Shown in pieces: positions 1 to 7,804 of a stretch of 17,500 nucleotides of DNA. A model generated the notes under the pieces. The model was not told where the DNA came from. It saw nothing but the letters and a program-made list of their open reading frames with translations, and did no database searches. A program made the translations under genes and the position numbers. Positions within the stretch are counted from its first letter, which is position 1. Each line of letters starts with the position of its first letter. This DNA is from 2-12-FULL-42-15 sp964196565 (GTDB taxonomy: Bacteria; Pseudomonadota; Gammaproteobacteria; Coxiellales; Coxiellaceae). The stretch covers positions 1 through 17,500 of the forward strand of contig CAXMUH010000098.1 of the NCBI GenBank assembly GCA_964196565.1. The letters run 5' to 3'.

Positions 1-171
1 ATCCAATGTTTATCGCTGCTTAAGGGCGGCGCCGATATCAAACATATTGCAAAAGCGATGCAAATTACTGAACGCACGGTTAATTATCATATCCAAAATA
101 TTAATAAAAATCTTGGGGTGAAAAATAAATATTTGGCCATTAGCAAAGCGGAAGAATTGGGGGTGTTGTAA
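1..171 (+). CDS. LuxR-family regulator, C-terminal HTH fragment (5' end outside window)
   Basis: Frame 1 is open from the first base to TAA at 169-171 and gives 56 residues. The visible part matches a LuxR/GerE helix-turn-helix: a scaffold helix ending near DIKHIAKAM, then the recognition-helix signature ERTVNYHIQNINKNLGV, followed by the usual C-terminal helix. In this family the domain binds DNA at target promoters, usually as a dimer. The sensory or receiver half lies upstream of the window, so it cannot be said whether this is a response regulator, an autoinducer receptor or a solo HTH protein. The family call is firm; the specific role is unknown. Confidence 0.85.
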   Translation: MQCLSLLKGGADIKHIAKAMQITERTVNYHIQNINKNLGVKNKYLAISKAEELGVL

Positions 172-191
172 AGGAAGGGGGCAGGCTCGAC

Positions 192-250
192 TTGAAAAAA
201 AACTTCAAAAATAATTATACCTTAATTAGTAAGTAAAAATACTCTATGCT
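192..250 (+). promoter_or_regulatory. possible promoter region of the small gene at 286
   Basis: Two weak sigma70-like pairs are visible in AT-rich DNA: TTGAAA (192-197) with TATACC (216-221, 18-bp spacer), and TTAATT (222-227) with TATGCT (245-250, 17-bp spacer). Either could drive the small gene starting at 286. Neither is strong, and the choice is a guess. Confidence 0.3.
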
Positions 251-285
251 AATGTTCCTTCCTTTATATTAATAAGGAAAATTAA

Positions 286-624
286 ATGCGATCACGTTTA
301 TATAAAGCCGGTTTATACGGCGCAGGTTTTGCAGCACTTACCGCGTGCCATGATTTAGCAAACTTTGAATGGTTAACCTTGATTCCACAAGTTGTAACAA
401 GCTTTGGGATTCATACAATTGGTTCAGCAATACTTAACAACAGTTCTCTTAAAATGGGGTTAATGGCTACTGGAACTTCTTTGTTTCACAACATAGCAGA
501 AGGAGAATTTTCAGGGATGTTGTCGAATGCTGTTTGGTTTGGTGTTGCAGCAGCTGGCATCCAAGTTGCCTGCAATGTACTTGTTTCACAGGAAGATAAC
601 GCGCCTAAAATGAAAAATGCTTAA
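286..624 (+). CDS. small orphan hydrophobic protein, possible lipoprotein
   Basis: 112 residues, not recognised. The ATG is preceded by AAGGAAA at a usable distance, which supports the start. The N-terminus has a basic n-region (MRSRLYK), a short hydrophobic stretch and LTAC with Cys21. This fits a lipobox, so lipidation is possible, although the hydrophobic core is short and Gly-rich. Two later stretches (about residues 33-50 and 75-95) are hydrophobic or small-residue rich and may insert in or lie on a membrane. The C-terminus is polar. The gene stands alone between a regulator fragment and a repeat-rich spacer, with its own weak promoter candidates. The coding call is reasonable (start, length, SD); the function is unknown. 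Confidence 0.6.
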   Translation: MRSRLYKAGLYGAGFAALTACHDLANFEWLTLIPQVVTSFGIHTIGSAILNNSSLKMGLMATGTSLFHNIAEGEFSGMLSNAVWFGVAAAGIQVACNVLVSQEDNAPKMKNA

Positions 625-638
625 CAACCTCGGCATTC

Positions 639-744
639 GCTCGTCATTGCGAGCGTTAGCGTGGTAATGCAGCGTCATCACTGCGTATGCCGGAATCTCA
701 CTAATTTGGCGTTTAACTCAAGAGATCCCAGCTTTCGCTGGGAT
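639..744. repeat. dispersed-type palindromic repeats
   Basis: A GCTCG-N6-CGAGC hairpin (639-654) starts a segment reading GTCATTGCGAGCG, a word common in intergenic repeats of several intracellular bacteria. A second hairpin follows, ATCCCAGC-TTTC-GCTGGGAT (725-744, perfect 8-bp stem), of the 'GATCCCAGC...GGGATGAC' type. Both are non-coding and lie between the convergent ends of the gene at 286 and lspA. Their family names are from memory and were not checked against a database. Confidence 0.6.
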
Positions 745-800
745 GACAACTGTGAGGCTTTCGCTGGGATGACAACTGTGAGGCTTTCGCTGGGATGACA
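731..800. repeat. 26-bp tandem repeat, about 2.7 copies
   Basis: The unit starting GCTTTCGCTGGGATGACAAC repeats exactly at 731-756 and 757-782 and partly at 783-800. It includes the right arm of the 725-744 hairpin, so the array looks like stuttered duplication of a palindromic repeat end. The copies are identical, which suggests recent slippage. Confidence 0.9.
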
Positions 801-830
801 GCAGCCCAATGACAAGGTTTTGCGCCGGAT

Positions 831-1319
831 TTAGGATTCGGGCGAATAGATTAAGCTTAAAACAAGAAAAAATGCGCCTACAAAAATCGATGCATCAGCA
901 AAATTAAACGTCGCAAAGTGCCAGGATTTAATATAAAAATCGATGTAATCGACTACATAGGTCAATCGCACTCGGTCAACGAAGTTTCCAAGTGCGCCAC
1001 CGATAATTAAACCTAAACCCAAGCCTCGCAAAATCATCGAGCGTGGGATTCGCGCCAGCCAGATAATAAAAATAATCGAGATCACCACGGAAATTGCTGA
1101 AAATAAATAAACCTGCCAACCACCCGCATTACCTAAAAAGCTATACGCCGCCCCCGAATTGAAAGCTAAGGTTAAATTTACCGAAGGAAATAATGGGTAG
1201 GGTTGTTGGTATGCTAGATTGTGCACGACCCAGTACTTAATAACTTGATCGATGATGATGACTGCGAGGCTTAACCAGAGCCACGGTAATGCGGATTTTT
1301 TTCTCATTGTTTTAACCAT
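831..1319 (-). CDS. lspA: lipoprotein signal peptidase (signal peptidase II)
   Basis: 162 residues, normal length for the family. The enzyme cleaves the signal peptide of diacylglyceryl-modified prolipoproteins in the inner membrane. The two catalytic aspartates are visible: Asp115 in the GNFVDR motif and Asp142 in FNFADAS. The early DQVIKY motif (Asp24) and NSGAAYSF (residues 54-61) are also present. Four hydrophobic segments (about 12-32, 66-88, 97-113 and 140-157) match the four-helix topology. It is last in the murJ-ribF-ileS-lspA order; the downstream fkpB and ispH seen in E. coli are absent. Neither the ATG at 1319 nor the in-frame ATG at 1307 has a clear Shine-Dalgarno, and a REP hairpin lies just upstream. 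The lipoprotein genes in this window are its probable substrates. Confidence 0.97.
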   Translation of the reverse strand: MVKTMRKKSALPWLWLSLAVIIIDQVIKYWVVHNLAYQQPYPLFPSVNLTLAFNSGAAYSFLGNAGGWQVYLFSAISVVISIIFIIWLARIPRSMILRGLGLGLIIGGALGNFVDRVRLTYVVDYIDFYIKSWHFATFNFADASIFVGAFFLVLSLIYSPES

Positions 1320-1330
1320 TTGTTATTTTT

Positions 1331-1411
1331 TCCGGCCGCGCAATCTATGATTGCTTGTCCGGGCTACATCAAAGCCAATTTCGGCACCCGTAGATTGCTT
1401 GTCCGGGCTAC
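1331..1411 (-). repeat. two direct REP-like copies in the ileS-lspA gap
   Basis: Read on the minus strand, GTAGCCCGGACAAGCAATC occurs twice in direct orientation, at 1411-1393 and 1367-1349, about 44 bp apart. The second copy is a full imperfect hairpin (1367-1331): its arm is answered by GATTGCGCGGCCGG with loop ATA and again has A opposite the G of GGCC. The first copy has a degenerate distal arm. The hairpin ends about 11 bases before the lspA start, so in the operon transcript it lies beside the lspA initiation region. Confidence 0.8.
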
Positions 1412-1424
1412 ACCTAAAGCCAAA

Positions 1425-4244
1425 TCAAGCAAACTGGCGCGTCTCACCTTCACCGATAACATTCACCACGCAGCGTTCACAAAGTTCTGGGTGCTCCTTA
1501 TCACTGCCCACATCTTCTCGACGCTGCCAACAACGAACACATTTTTTATGTTTCGATACATTGACTTCAATTGTCAGGCCTTCAATTTCTGAGATGACTT
1601 CACTGCCGTTGCTCTTTTTTGCAGGTGAAATACTTGCCTCAGAGGTAATTAATGCAAAACGCAATTCATCGCCTAAGCGTGATAGTTTTTTGCAAAGTTC
1701 ATCGTTGCCATACAATCGAACTTCTGCATCCAACGCAGATCTTATATCGCCTTCGTTACGCCTTGTTTCAAGCACTTTGTTCACTTCATCGCGAACTGAC
1801 ATAAACCAACGCCAGTAATCTTCATCCGCTGTTTTAATTTTTGGGAATTCGGTAAACCAAGTGGATAAAAATACAGAAGCCTGACGCTTACCCGGCAGCT
1901 GTTGCCAAATTTCCTCAGCGGTAAAACTCAAAATAGGCGCCAACCAACGCACAAGAGCTTCTGCAATATAGTACATAGCTGTTTGTGCTGAACGACGGGC
2001 AATGGAATCTTTCTTCGCGGTATATTGACGATCTTTAATAATATCCAAATAGAAACTGCCCATCTCAACCGTGCAGAAATTTGAAATCAACTGATAAATC
2101 GACTGAAAATGATAATTCTCATACGCTTTTAAAATTTTATCCTGCAGTGTAATGGCCTCGAGGATCGCCCAACGATCAAGCTCCACCAATTGATCCTCGG
2201 ACACACAGTCTTTAGTCGGATCAAAATCACTTAAATTCGATAATAAAAAGCGTGCCGTATTGCGAATACGGCGATACGCATCAGCACTTCGTTTCAAAAT
2301 CTCATCGGAAACATTAATGTCCCCAGTAAAATCACTGGCAGCTGTCCACAGTCGTAAAATATCAGCGCCTAAGTTTTTCACCACGTCTGCAGGTAAAATG
2401 GTATTACCAACCGACTTAGACATTTTAAGGCCTTTGCCATCCACCACATAACCGTGAGTTAAAACCGTTTTAAATGGAGGCGCTTCACGAATAGCCAGTG
2501 AGGTTAACAACGACGATTGGAACCAACCGCGATGCTGATCAGAGCCCTCAAGATATAAATCAGCGGGCACGGATAATTCTGAACGTTGTTCTAACACGCA
2601 ATAATGCGTAGAACCGGAATCAAACCAAACATCCAAGGTGTCTGTGACCTTATCGTAATCTTCGGCTTCATCACCGAGTAATGTTATAGGATCGCAATCA
2701 AACCACGCATCGACACTGTCTTTTTCGATAAGATTGGCAACTTGCTCCATTAAAGCCGGTGTATTAGGATGCAGTTCGCCAGTTTCATGATGCACAAATA
2801 AAGTAATTGGAATTCCCCAGGTGCGTTGCCTTGAGATGCACCAGTCAGGACGGCTTTCAATCATTTTACCAATACGTGACTCACCCCATTTTGGAATCCA
2901 CTTAACTGTGGTAATGGCTTCAAGTCCCATTTTACGTAAATTATTTTTATCCATGCTGATAAACCACTGCGGTGTCGCACGAAAAATAAGAGGGGTTTTA
3001 TGCCGCCAACAATGTGGATAACTGTGTTGAATTTTTTCCTGATGTAATAGCTTTCCGGAATCCGCTAAGGCAACAACAATCGGCTCATTGGCTTTAAAAA
3101 CATGTAGGCCTGCAACAAGCGGTGTACCATCAATAAAACAACTGCGCGAATTAACAGGACTATTGACTGGAATATCATAACGTCCAGCAACAACATAATC
3201 GTCTTGACCGTGTGCCGGAGCTGTGTGCACATTACCGGTACCGGCATCGGTGGTAACATGATCACCTAGAATAATCGGTACGGTTTTATCGATAAAAGGA
3301 TGCGCGAGTTTTAAATTTTCTAATTTGTCGCCGGTAATATTACCATGCACTGCGTAATCATCGATGTCCAAGGCTTGCATTACCTGATCCACTAGGTCTT
3401 TAGCTAACACTAAATAAAGTGGTTCTGAATTAACGTCACATTTAACCAATGCATAATGCAATTTTGGATTTAAACACACCGCCTCATTAGCCGGTAATGT
3501 CCACGGCGTGGTTGTCCAAATGGGTACAGTCACTGGAATGTTTTCTGACTGACAATCAAAGCGAGCGCAGAACGCATCTGCATCTACAGCATCAAAGCGT
3601 ACATAAATCGATGGTGAGGCTTTATCACGATATTCTACTTCAGCTTCGGCTAGTGCTGAAGCGCAATCGGTACACCAGTGCACGGGTTTTTGTCCGCGCT
3701 GTAAATGGCCATTGGCAATAATTTTCGCCAACACGCGAACGGTATCCGCTTCGTATTTAAAATTCATCGTTAAATACGGATTTCCCCAATCGCCTATAAT
3801 ACCTAGACGCTGAAAGTCTTCGGATTGCAATTTAACTTGTTGTTTCGCGTAATCACGACAGGCCTGACGAAATTCTTTCGGTGAAAGTTTCGTGCCTGGT
3901 TTGCCTTTCTTTTTTTCGACGTTTAATTCAATCGGTAATCCATGGCAATCCCAACCGGGTACAAACGGCACATCAAAGCCGCTTAACGTTTTGGATTTAA
4001 CCACAATATCTTTTAAGGTTTTATTTAACGCGGTGCCTAAGTGCGGACGGCCATTCGCATACGGAGGTCCATCATGCATAATAAAACGTTCACGCTTTTT
4101 ACCCAGCAGACGCAACTGTTGATAAAGATCGATCTCGTGCCAATGCTTTAATATATTGGGCTCGCGATTAGCCAAGTTCGCCTTCATCGGGAACTTTGTC
4201 TGTGGAAGGTTTAGCGTATCTTTATAATCTGCCATGGTAGTCAT
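1425..4244 (-). CDS. ileS: isoleucyl-tRNA synthetase
   Basis: 939 residues, close to the 938 of E. coli IleRS. It charges tRNA-Ile in the cytoplasm. The N-terminus (ADYKDTLNLPQTKFPMKANL) is typical. The class I region reads GPPYANG-RPHLGT at about 59-71, so the usual HIGH tetrad is HLGT here. The CP1 editing domain shows TTTPWTLPANEAV and HTAPAHGQDDY, and the KMSKS loop reads GLKMSKSVGN near residue 605. The C-terminus carries a zinc-binding CVRCW...CERC cluster. The ATG at 4244 is followed by a second in-frame ATG at 4235; the SD is poor for both, and 4244 is slightly better placed after AAGAA. The neighbouring ribF and lspA are the usual partners, but here a lipoprotein gene separates ribF from ileS and ileS has its own promoter candidate. 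Confidence 0.98.
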   Translation of the reverse strand: MTTMADYKDTLNLPQTKFPMKANLANREPNILKHWHEIDLYQQLRLLGKKRERFIMHDGPPYANGRPHLGTALNKTLKDIVVKSKTLSGFDVPFVPGWDCHGLPIELNVEKKKGKPGTKLSPKEFRQACRDYAKQQVKLQSEDFQRLGIIGDWGNPYLTMNFKYEADTVRVLAKIIANGHLQRGQKPVHWCTDCASALAEAEVEYRDKASPSIYVRFDAVDADAFCARFDCQSENIPVTVPIWTTTPWTLPANEAVCLNPKLHYALVKCDVNSEPLYLVLAKDLVDQVMQALDIDDYAVHGNITGDKLENLKLAHPFIDKTVPIILGDHVTTDAGTGNVHTAPAHGQDDYVVAGRYDIPVNSPVNSRSCFIDGTPLVAGLHVFKANEPIVVALADSGKLLHQEKIQHSYPHCWRHKTPLIFRATPQWFISMDKNNLRKMGLEAITTVKWIPKWGESRIGKMIESRPDWCISRQRTWGIPITLFVHHETGELHPNTPALMEQVANLIEKDSVDAWFDCDPITLLGDEAEDYDKVTDTLDVWFDSGSTHYCVLEQRSELSVPADLYLEGSDQHRGWFQSSLLTSLAIREAPPFKTVLTHGYVVDGKGLKMSKSVGNTILPADVVKNLGADILRLWTAASDFTGDINVSDEILKRSADAYRRIRNTARFLLSNLSDFDPTKDCVSEDQLVELDRWAILEAITLQDKILKAYENYHFQSIYQLISNFCTVEMGSFYLDIIKDRQYTAKKDSIARRSAQTAMYYIAEALVRWLAPILSFTAEEIWQQLPGKRQASVFLSTWFTEFPKIKTADEDYWRWFMSVRDEVNKVLETRRNEGDIRSALDAEVRLYGNDELCKKLSRLGDELRFALITSEASISPAKKSNGSEVISEIEGLTIEVNVSKHKKCVRCWQRREDVGSDKEHPELCERCVVNVIGEGETRQFA

Positions 4245-4273
4245 TTCTTAGGTTAGTTAATGCCTTAAATTAA

Positions 4274-4289
4274 GAGAAAGAGTATATCA
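4274..4289 (-). promoter_or_regulatory. extended -10 promoter candidate for ileS
   Basis: On the minus strand, TGA-TATACT (4289-4281) is an extended -10 element with five of six consensus bases. No good -35 is seen 16-18 bp upstream, as is common for extended -10 promoters. It would start a leader of about 30 bases before ileS and would explain independent expression after the intervening lipoprotein gene. Confidence 0.5.
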
Positions 4290-4337
4290 TCTGTGAAGTG
4301 CTATGGAATAGCGTAAGCGGCAAGTTAAACGACTCTA

Positions 4338-4359
4338 GGGCATGTTTTTTAACACGCCC
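4338..4359 (-). terminator. hairpin after the DUF2807-like gene, possible weak terminator
   Basis: GGGCATGTT (4338-4346) faces AACACGCCC (4351-4359) across a TTTT loop. In minus-strand RNA the single mismatch becomes a G-U wobble, giving a 9-bp stem. It follows the stop of the lipoprotein gene by 36 bases and precedes the ileS promoter candidate. No U-run follows, so termination is uncertain. Confidence 0.35.
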
Positions 4360-4394
4360 CAGAAAATTATAAATGGTTAAGACCAATATTTGAG

Positions 4395-5057
4395 CTACTG
4401 ACCCGGAGTCAGCTTACCGCCATCGTACACTTCTCGATCAATTATCGGTGGTTGGCCAAAATAAGTCACTTGACCGTGCCCTTTGATATAAACATCCAGT
4501 TTGCGCTTAGCCATAACCGTTACTTTACCAAGCCCTAAAATCTTGACCTTTGCATCATCAGACTGAAGAGCGCCAGCATTAACATGTGCAGCACCATTGG
4601 TTTCAATCATAGCCGTGTCGACCTCTCCGTTAAGAATCGTGGTACTCATACCCGTAACGGCTAATCTAAACAGATCACCAGACAAACCATTTGCAACAAA
4701 AGTTGACTTACCCGCGAGCATGGCTGAACTTAAACTCTTGGTATTAACAACCACTTGAATCGGTGTCGTTGGAATCAAACGATAACCTTTTTTAACCCTC
4801 ACCTCTAGTGCTTTATCTTTCACCATAGTTATTAAATACGGTTGAAGATTGCTATCCGTTTTAACCGCTACTGACGACGTCGGTTGATTGGCATGCACGG
4901 TTATTACAAAATCACCATTTACTCGGAGTTTATTTACCTCGCTAACGTTTCGGTTTTGAACTGTAACCTTACCATTGCCTTTAATTTCACTGCCACTACA
5001 AGCAGCAAGCACAACACACGCTGCTGCAACAATTAACAAATTGACCAGACGTTTCAT
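4395..5057 (-). CDS. DUF2807-like ('head GIN' domain) lipoprotein
   Basis: 220 residues from the ATG at 5057. This start is chosen because AGGAGG (5068-5063) lies 5 bases upstream; a GTG two codons earlier overlaps the SD itself and is unlikely. The signal sequence MKRLVNLLIVAAACVVLAAC ends in an LAAC lipobox. The mature part has the repeating short beta-strand pattern of DUF2807: GNGKVTVQNRNVSEVNKLRVNGDFVI, a middle section with 'LAGKSTF..NGL', and a C-terminal IKGHGQVTYFG. This family folds as a right-handed beta-helix-like domain of unknown function at the cell envelope. LspA, two genes downstream, would process it. Its position between ribF and ileS is unusual. Family call by pattern recognition; localisation well supported. 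Confidence 0.8.
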   Translation of the reverse strand: MKRLVNLLIVAAACVVLAACSGSEIKGNGKVTVQNRNVSEVNKLRVNGDFVITVHANQPTSSVAVKTDSNLQPYLITMVKDKALEVRVKKGYRLIPTTPIQVVVNTKSLSSAMLAGKSTFVANGLSGDLFRLAVTGMSTTILNGEVDTAMIETNGAAHVNAGALQSDDAKVKILGLGKVTVMAKRKLDVYIKGHGQVTYFGQPPIIDREVYDGGKLTPGQ

Positions 5058-5110
5058 ATACACCTCCTGTTAGCTATAGATGGTAACCATCTTAGCTGAT
5101 TTCGACACTG

Positions 5111-5185
5111 TCGTCCCGAAATTTTCGCAGAAAATATCCGGGATCTAGACCGGGCTACACTCGGGTTACCTATGACCCGGGGTGA
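5111..5185. repeat. degenerate palindromic repeats between ribF and the lipoprotein gene
   Basis: This non-coding spacer holds CCGGGCTAC (5150-5158), the inverted head of the window's REP family. On the left is a hairpin whose arms CCCGAAATTTTC and GAAAATATCCGGG (about 5115-5142) pair imperfectly. On the right, CGGGTTACC/GACCCG forms another short stem (about 5162-5178). It resembles a decayed or rearranged REP cluster rather than a clean unit. It may partly terminate ribF transcription. Confidence 0.55.
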
Positions 5186-5198
5186 CGGGTTGGGTATA

Positions 5199-6140
5199 TT
5201 ACGGTTCAACTTTTGCCATAAAGTACTTTCGCGCATCAACTGCATCTTTGTGAATTTGCGCACTCAGCTCATCAAAATTTTCAAAGCGCACTTCATCACG
5301 CAATTTATGTAAAAACTCAACTTGCAAATTACAACCATAAATCGTTTGATCAAAGTCGAATAAATGCACCTCTAACAAAACACGCTGGCCATTAAATGTG
5401 GGACGTATACCCACATTAGCAACCCCATTAAAAGTCTCGGCTTTCAATTTTACCCGCACCACAAACACACCACTAATCGGCACCAGTTCACGATGCAGAT
5501 TAATATTGGCTGTGGGAAAGCCTAAATCACGTCCGCGCTGATGACCATAGGTCACCTTGCCGCGTAGAGAATAATGACGCCCCAAAAGCTGATCGGCTAA
5601 ATGCATATCACCATCACTGAGCGCACGCCGCAATCGAGTTGAACTCACTGCCAAATTGGCATGGCTAACCGGTGCAAACTCAATGGCTTCAAAACCGTTT
5701 GCCGCCCCCATTTTTTTTAATAGAGAAAAATCTCCAAGACGTTTAGCGCCAAAATGAAAGTCATAACCCACCACAATAGCGCGCATACCCAGTTTTTCAC
5801 TCAAGATTTTATTAACAAAATCTTCGGCGGATAATTGCGATAAGGCTTCATCGAAGTATAATACGCATAAATAATCAATCCCTAGCTTTTGCAGCGCTAA
5901 ATATTTCTCACTGAAACGCATCATCCTTGGAACCGTCTGACGTTTGGCAAAAAATTCTTTGGGCTGAGGCTCAAAGCTAATCACCACCGTTGGGACATTA
6001 AGCGCTTTTGCCTTTTGTTTTAACTGCATCAATAACTGCTGATGACCCAAATGAACCCCATCAAAATTACCCAACGTGATAACGCTGCCAGCCAGAGGCT
6101 GGTTGAGATTATGGAGTCCACGAATTAATTGCATGATCAT
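5199..6140 (-). CDS. ribF: bifunctional riboflavin kinase / FMN adenylyltransferase
   Basis: 313 residues, normal length. It phosphorylates riboflavin to FMN and adenylates FMN to FAD in the cytoplasm. The N-terminal nucleotidyltransferase half shows GNFDGVHLGH (residues 24-33), GYDFHFGAKRLGDF (125-138) and SSTRLRR (166-172). The C-terminal kinase half shows GKVTYGHQRGRDLGFPTANI (194-213), then GVANVGIRPTF and a final DELSAQIHKDAVDARKYF helix. The ATG at 6140 lies 5 bases past the murJ stop with AGG just before it, implying translational coupling to murJ; an ATG at 6134 is an alternative. No FMN riboswitch is visible, consistent with expression from the murJ transcript. Confidence 0.97.
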   Translation of the reverse strand: MIMQLIRGLHNLNQPLAGSVITLGNFDGVHLGHQQLLMQLKQKAKALNVPTVVISFEPQPKEFFAKRQTVPRMMRFSEKYLALQKLGIDYLCVLYFDEALSQLSAEDFVNKILSEKLGMRAIVVGYDFHFGAKRLGDFSLLKKMGAANGFEAIEFAPVSHANLAVSSTRLRRALSDGDMHLADQLLGRHYSLRGKVTYGHQRGRDLGFPTANINLHRELVPISGVFVVRVKLKAETFNGVANVGIRPTFNGQRVLLEVHLFDFDQTIYGCNLQVEFLHKLRDEVRFENFDELSAQIHKDAVDARKYFMAKVEP

Positions 6141-6145
6141 TTTAC

Positions 6146-7780
6146 CTAGCTTTCAATTTTAGGGCGAAAATGGCTTTTTCTAAGGCCTAGAGCTAATAGA
6201 CTGACAAAATATACCAAAACACCAATGAAAATAATAGCCACCAAGTGCCAAATCCGAGACCAAACACCCCAGTGCAGCCATTGAGTAACATGACCACCCA
6301 ACCAAAAAATAACGAGGGCCATCAAAACATTAGCTGCGACCAATCGAATCAACAGCAACATCCAGCCCGGGTTTGGCTGATACATTTTAAGCCGCCACAA
6401 GAAAATAAACAAAAGCACAGCATTTAGAGATGATGCCAGTGAAGTCGACAAAGCAAGTCCCGCATGTTTCATCGGAAAAACCAACACCAAGATAAAAATT
6501 AAATTCGCAGCAACTGAAATTGCGGCTATTTTAACGGGTGTTTTAATATTTTGATGTGAATAAAAAGCAGAAGCCAGAACCTTAATCAGCATAAAGGCTG
6601 GCAGGCCGATCGCAAACATACGCAAGCTTTTTGCCGTCATCAACACGTCCGTCGCATCAAAAGCGCCATGATAAATTAAAGTCGCTAAAATAGGCCCTGC
6701 CAAAATCAACAATCCAATCGCTGCAGGCAAACCCGCCAACGCCACTGAACGCAATGCCCAGTCCAACGTTTTAGAATAAGCCTTAGTATTTTTTTTCGAA
6801 TGAAACCTGGATAAACTCGGTAACACCACTGTTGCAAGCGCCACCCCAATAACACCTTGTGGCAGATACACCAAACGATCAGAATAATAAAGCCAGGAAA
6901 TACTTCCCGCTTGCAAAAATGAGGCGAAAAAATTATCCATTAACAAACTAATCTGTGCAACGGATACACCAAATAATGCCGGTATCATCAGCTTCATCAC
7001 CCGCATCACACCAGGGTCTTTAAATTTCGGCTTGGGTCGTGATGGAAAAAGCTTAATTCGCAATAAAAATGGAAACTGAAACAGCAGCTGAACCAAACCA
7101 CCAATCAATACCCCCCAAGCCAACGTATAGATCGGATGTGCTGTATGAGGCGCCCAAAACCACGCAATAAGAATTAATACCACATTGAGCAAGACCGGGG
7201 TAAAAGCAGGTACGGCGAATCGATTATAAGTATTAAGTGTCGCGCCCGCAAAAGCCGTTAATGCAATAAATAACAAATAGGGGAAAGTAATATGCAACAT
7301 ATGCGTTGCATAATGAAATCGCAGCGGATCATTTACAAAGCCGGGTGCAAACACGGTGACAATCACTGGCGCTAAAAGTTCAGCTGCAATCACGGTGACT
7401 AACAAAATTAAACCCAAGGTCCCAGCAATATGATTAATAAACTGCTTGACCTCATCCGGCTCTCGCTTGGATCGATACTCAGCTAAAACTGGAACAAAGG
7501 CTTGAGAAAAAGCGCCTTCAGCAAATAGGCGGCGCATAAAATTGGGTAATTTAAAGGCCACCACAAAGGCATCAAAAGCAGGTCCTGCACCAAAGGTCAT
7601 CGCAAACACCATGTCGCGCACAAAGCCCAACACACGTGAAAGCATGGTCATCGAAGCCACAATGGTGGTGGATTTAACGATCCCTGACTTGCCAGATTTG
7701 GGGGCCCGGGCTACAGCCTCGCTTGATTTGGTATCCATAGATTTGAAGTTAACCCAGCCACCCGCCAAGGTCAACAACAT
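6146..7780 (-). CDS. murJ: lipid II flippase MurJ (MviN)
   Basis: 544 residues. It moves lipid II across the inner membrane for peptidoglycan synthesis. The start of the conserved core reads SMTMLSRVLGFVRDMVFAMTFGAG, then DAFVVAFKLPNFMRRLFAEGAFSQAFVPVLAEY. Arg49, Arg55 and Arg83 align with the functionally important Arg18, Arg24 and Arg52 of E. coli MurJ (constant offset of 31). About 14 hydrophobic helices follow. The protein has some 30 extra N-terminal residues compared with E. coli. An ATG at 7738 would shorten this to about 16 and is equally possible, since neither start has a good SD. The extension spans a CCCGGGCTAC word (7705-7714) shared with the REP family. The stop abuts ribF. Confidence 0.96.
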   Translation of the reverse strand: MLLTLAGGWVNFKSMDTKSSEAVARAPKSGKSGIVKSTTIVASMTMLSRVLGFVRDMVFAMTFGAGPAFDAFVVAFKLPNFMRRLFAEGAFSQAFVPVLAEYRSKREPDEVKQFINHIAGTLGLILLVTVIAAELLAPVIVTVFAPGFVNDPLRFHYATHMLHITFPYLLFIALTAFAGATLNTYNRFAVPAFTPVLLNVVLILIAWFWAPHTAHPIYTLAWGVLIGGLVQLLFQFPFLLRIKLFPSRPKPKFKDPGVMRVMKLMIPALFGVSVAQISLLMDNFFASFLQAGSISWLYYSDRLVYLPQGVIGVALATVVLPSLSRFHSKKNTKAYSKTLDWALRSVALAGLPAAIGLLILAGPILATLIYHGAFDATDVLMTAKSLRMFAIGLPAFMLIKVLASAFYSHQNIKTPVKIAAISVAANLIFILVLVFPMKHAGLALSTSLASSLNAVLLFIFLWRLKMYQPNPGWMLLLIRLVAANVLMALVIFWLGGHVTQWLHWGVWSRIWHLVAIIFIGVLVYFVSLLALGLRKSHFRPKIES

Positions 7781-7804
7781 AGCGGGAAACTCTGTGCAGG
7801 CTCA

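Noticed and set aside
731..800. CRISPR-like repeats
   Set aside because: The units are directly adjacent with no spacers, and no cas genes are present; it is a plain tandem repeat.
1320..1818. Plus-strand ORFs opposite ileS and the ileS-lspA gap
   Set aside because: They overlap ileS antisense and REP sequence, have no SD and resemble no protein family.
6100..6200. FMN riboswitch before ribF
   Set aside because: ribF starts 5 bases after murJ; there is no leader and no conserved riboswitch core.
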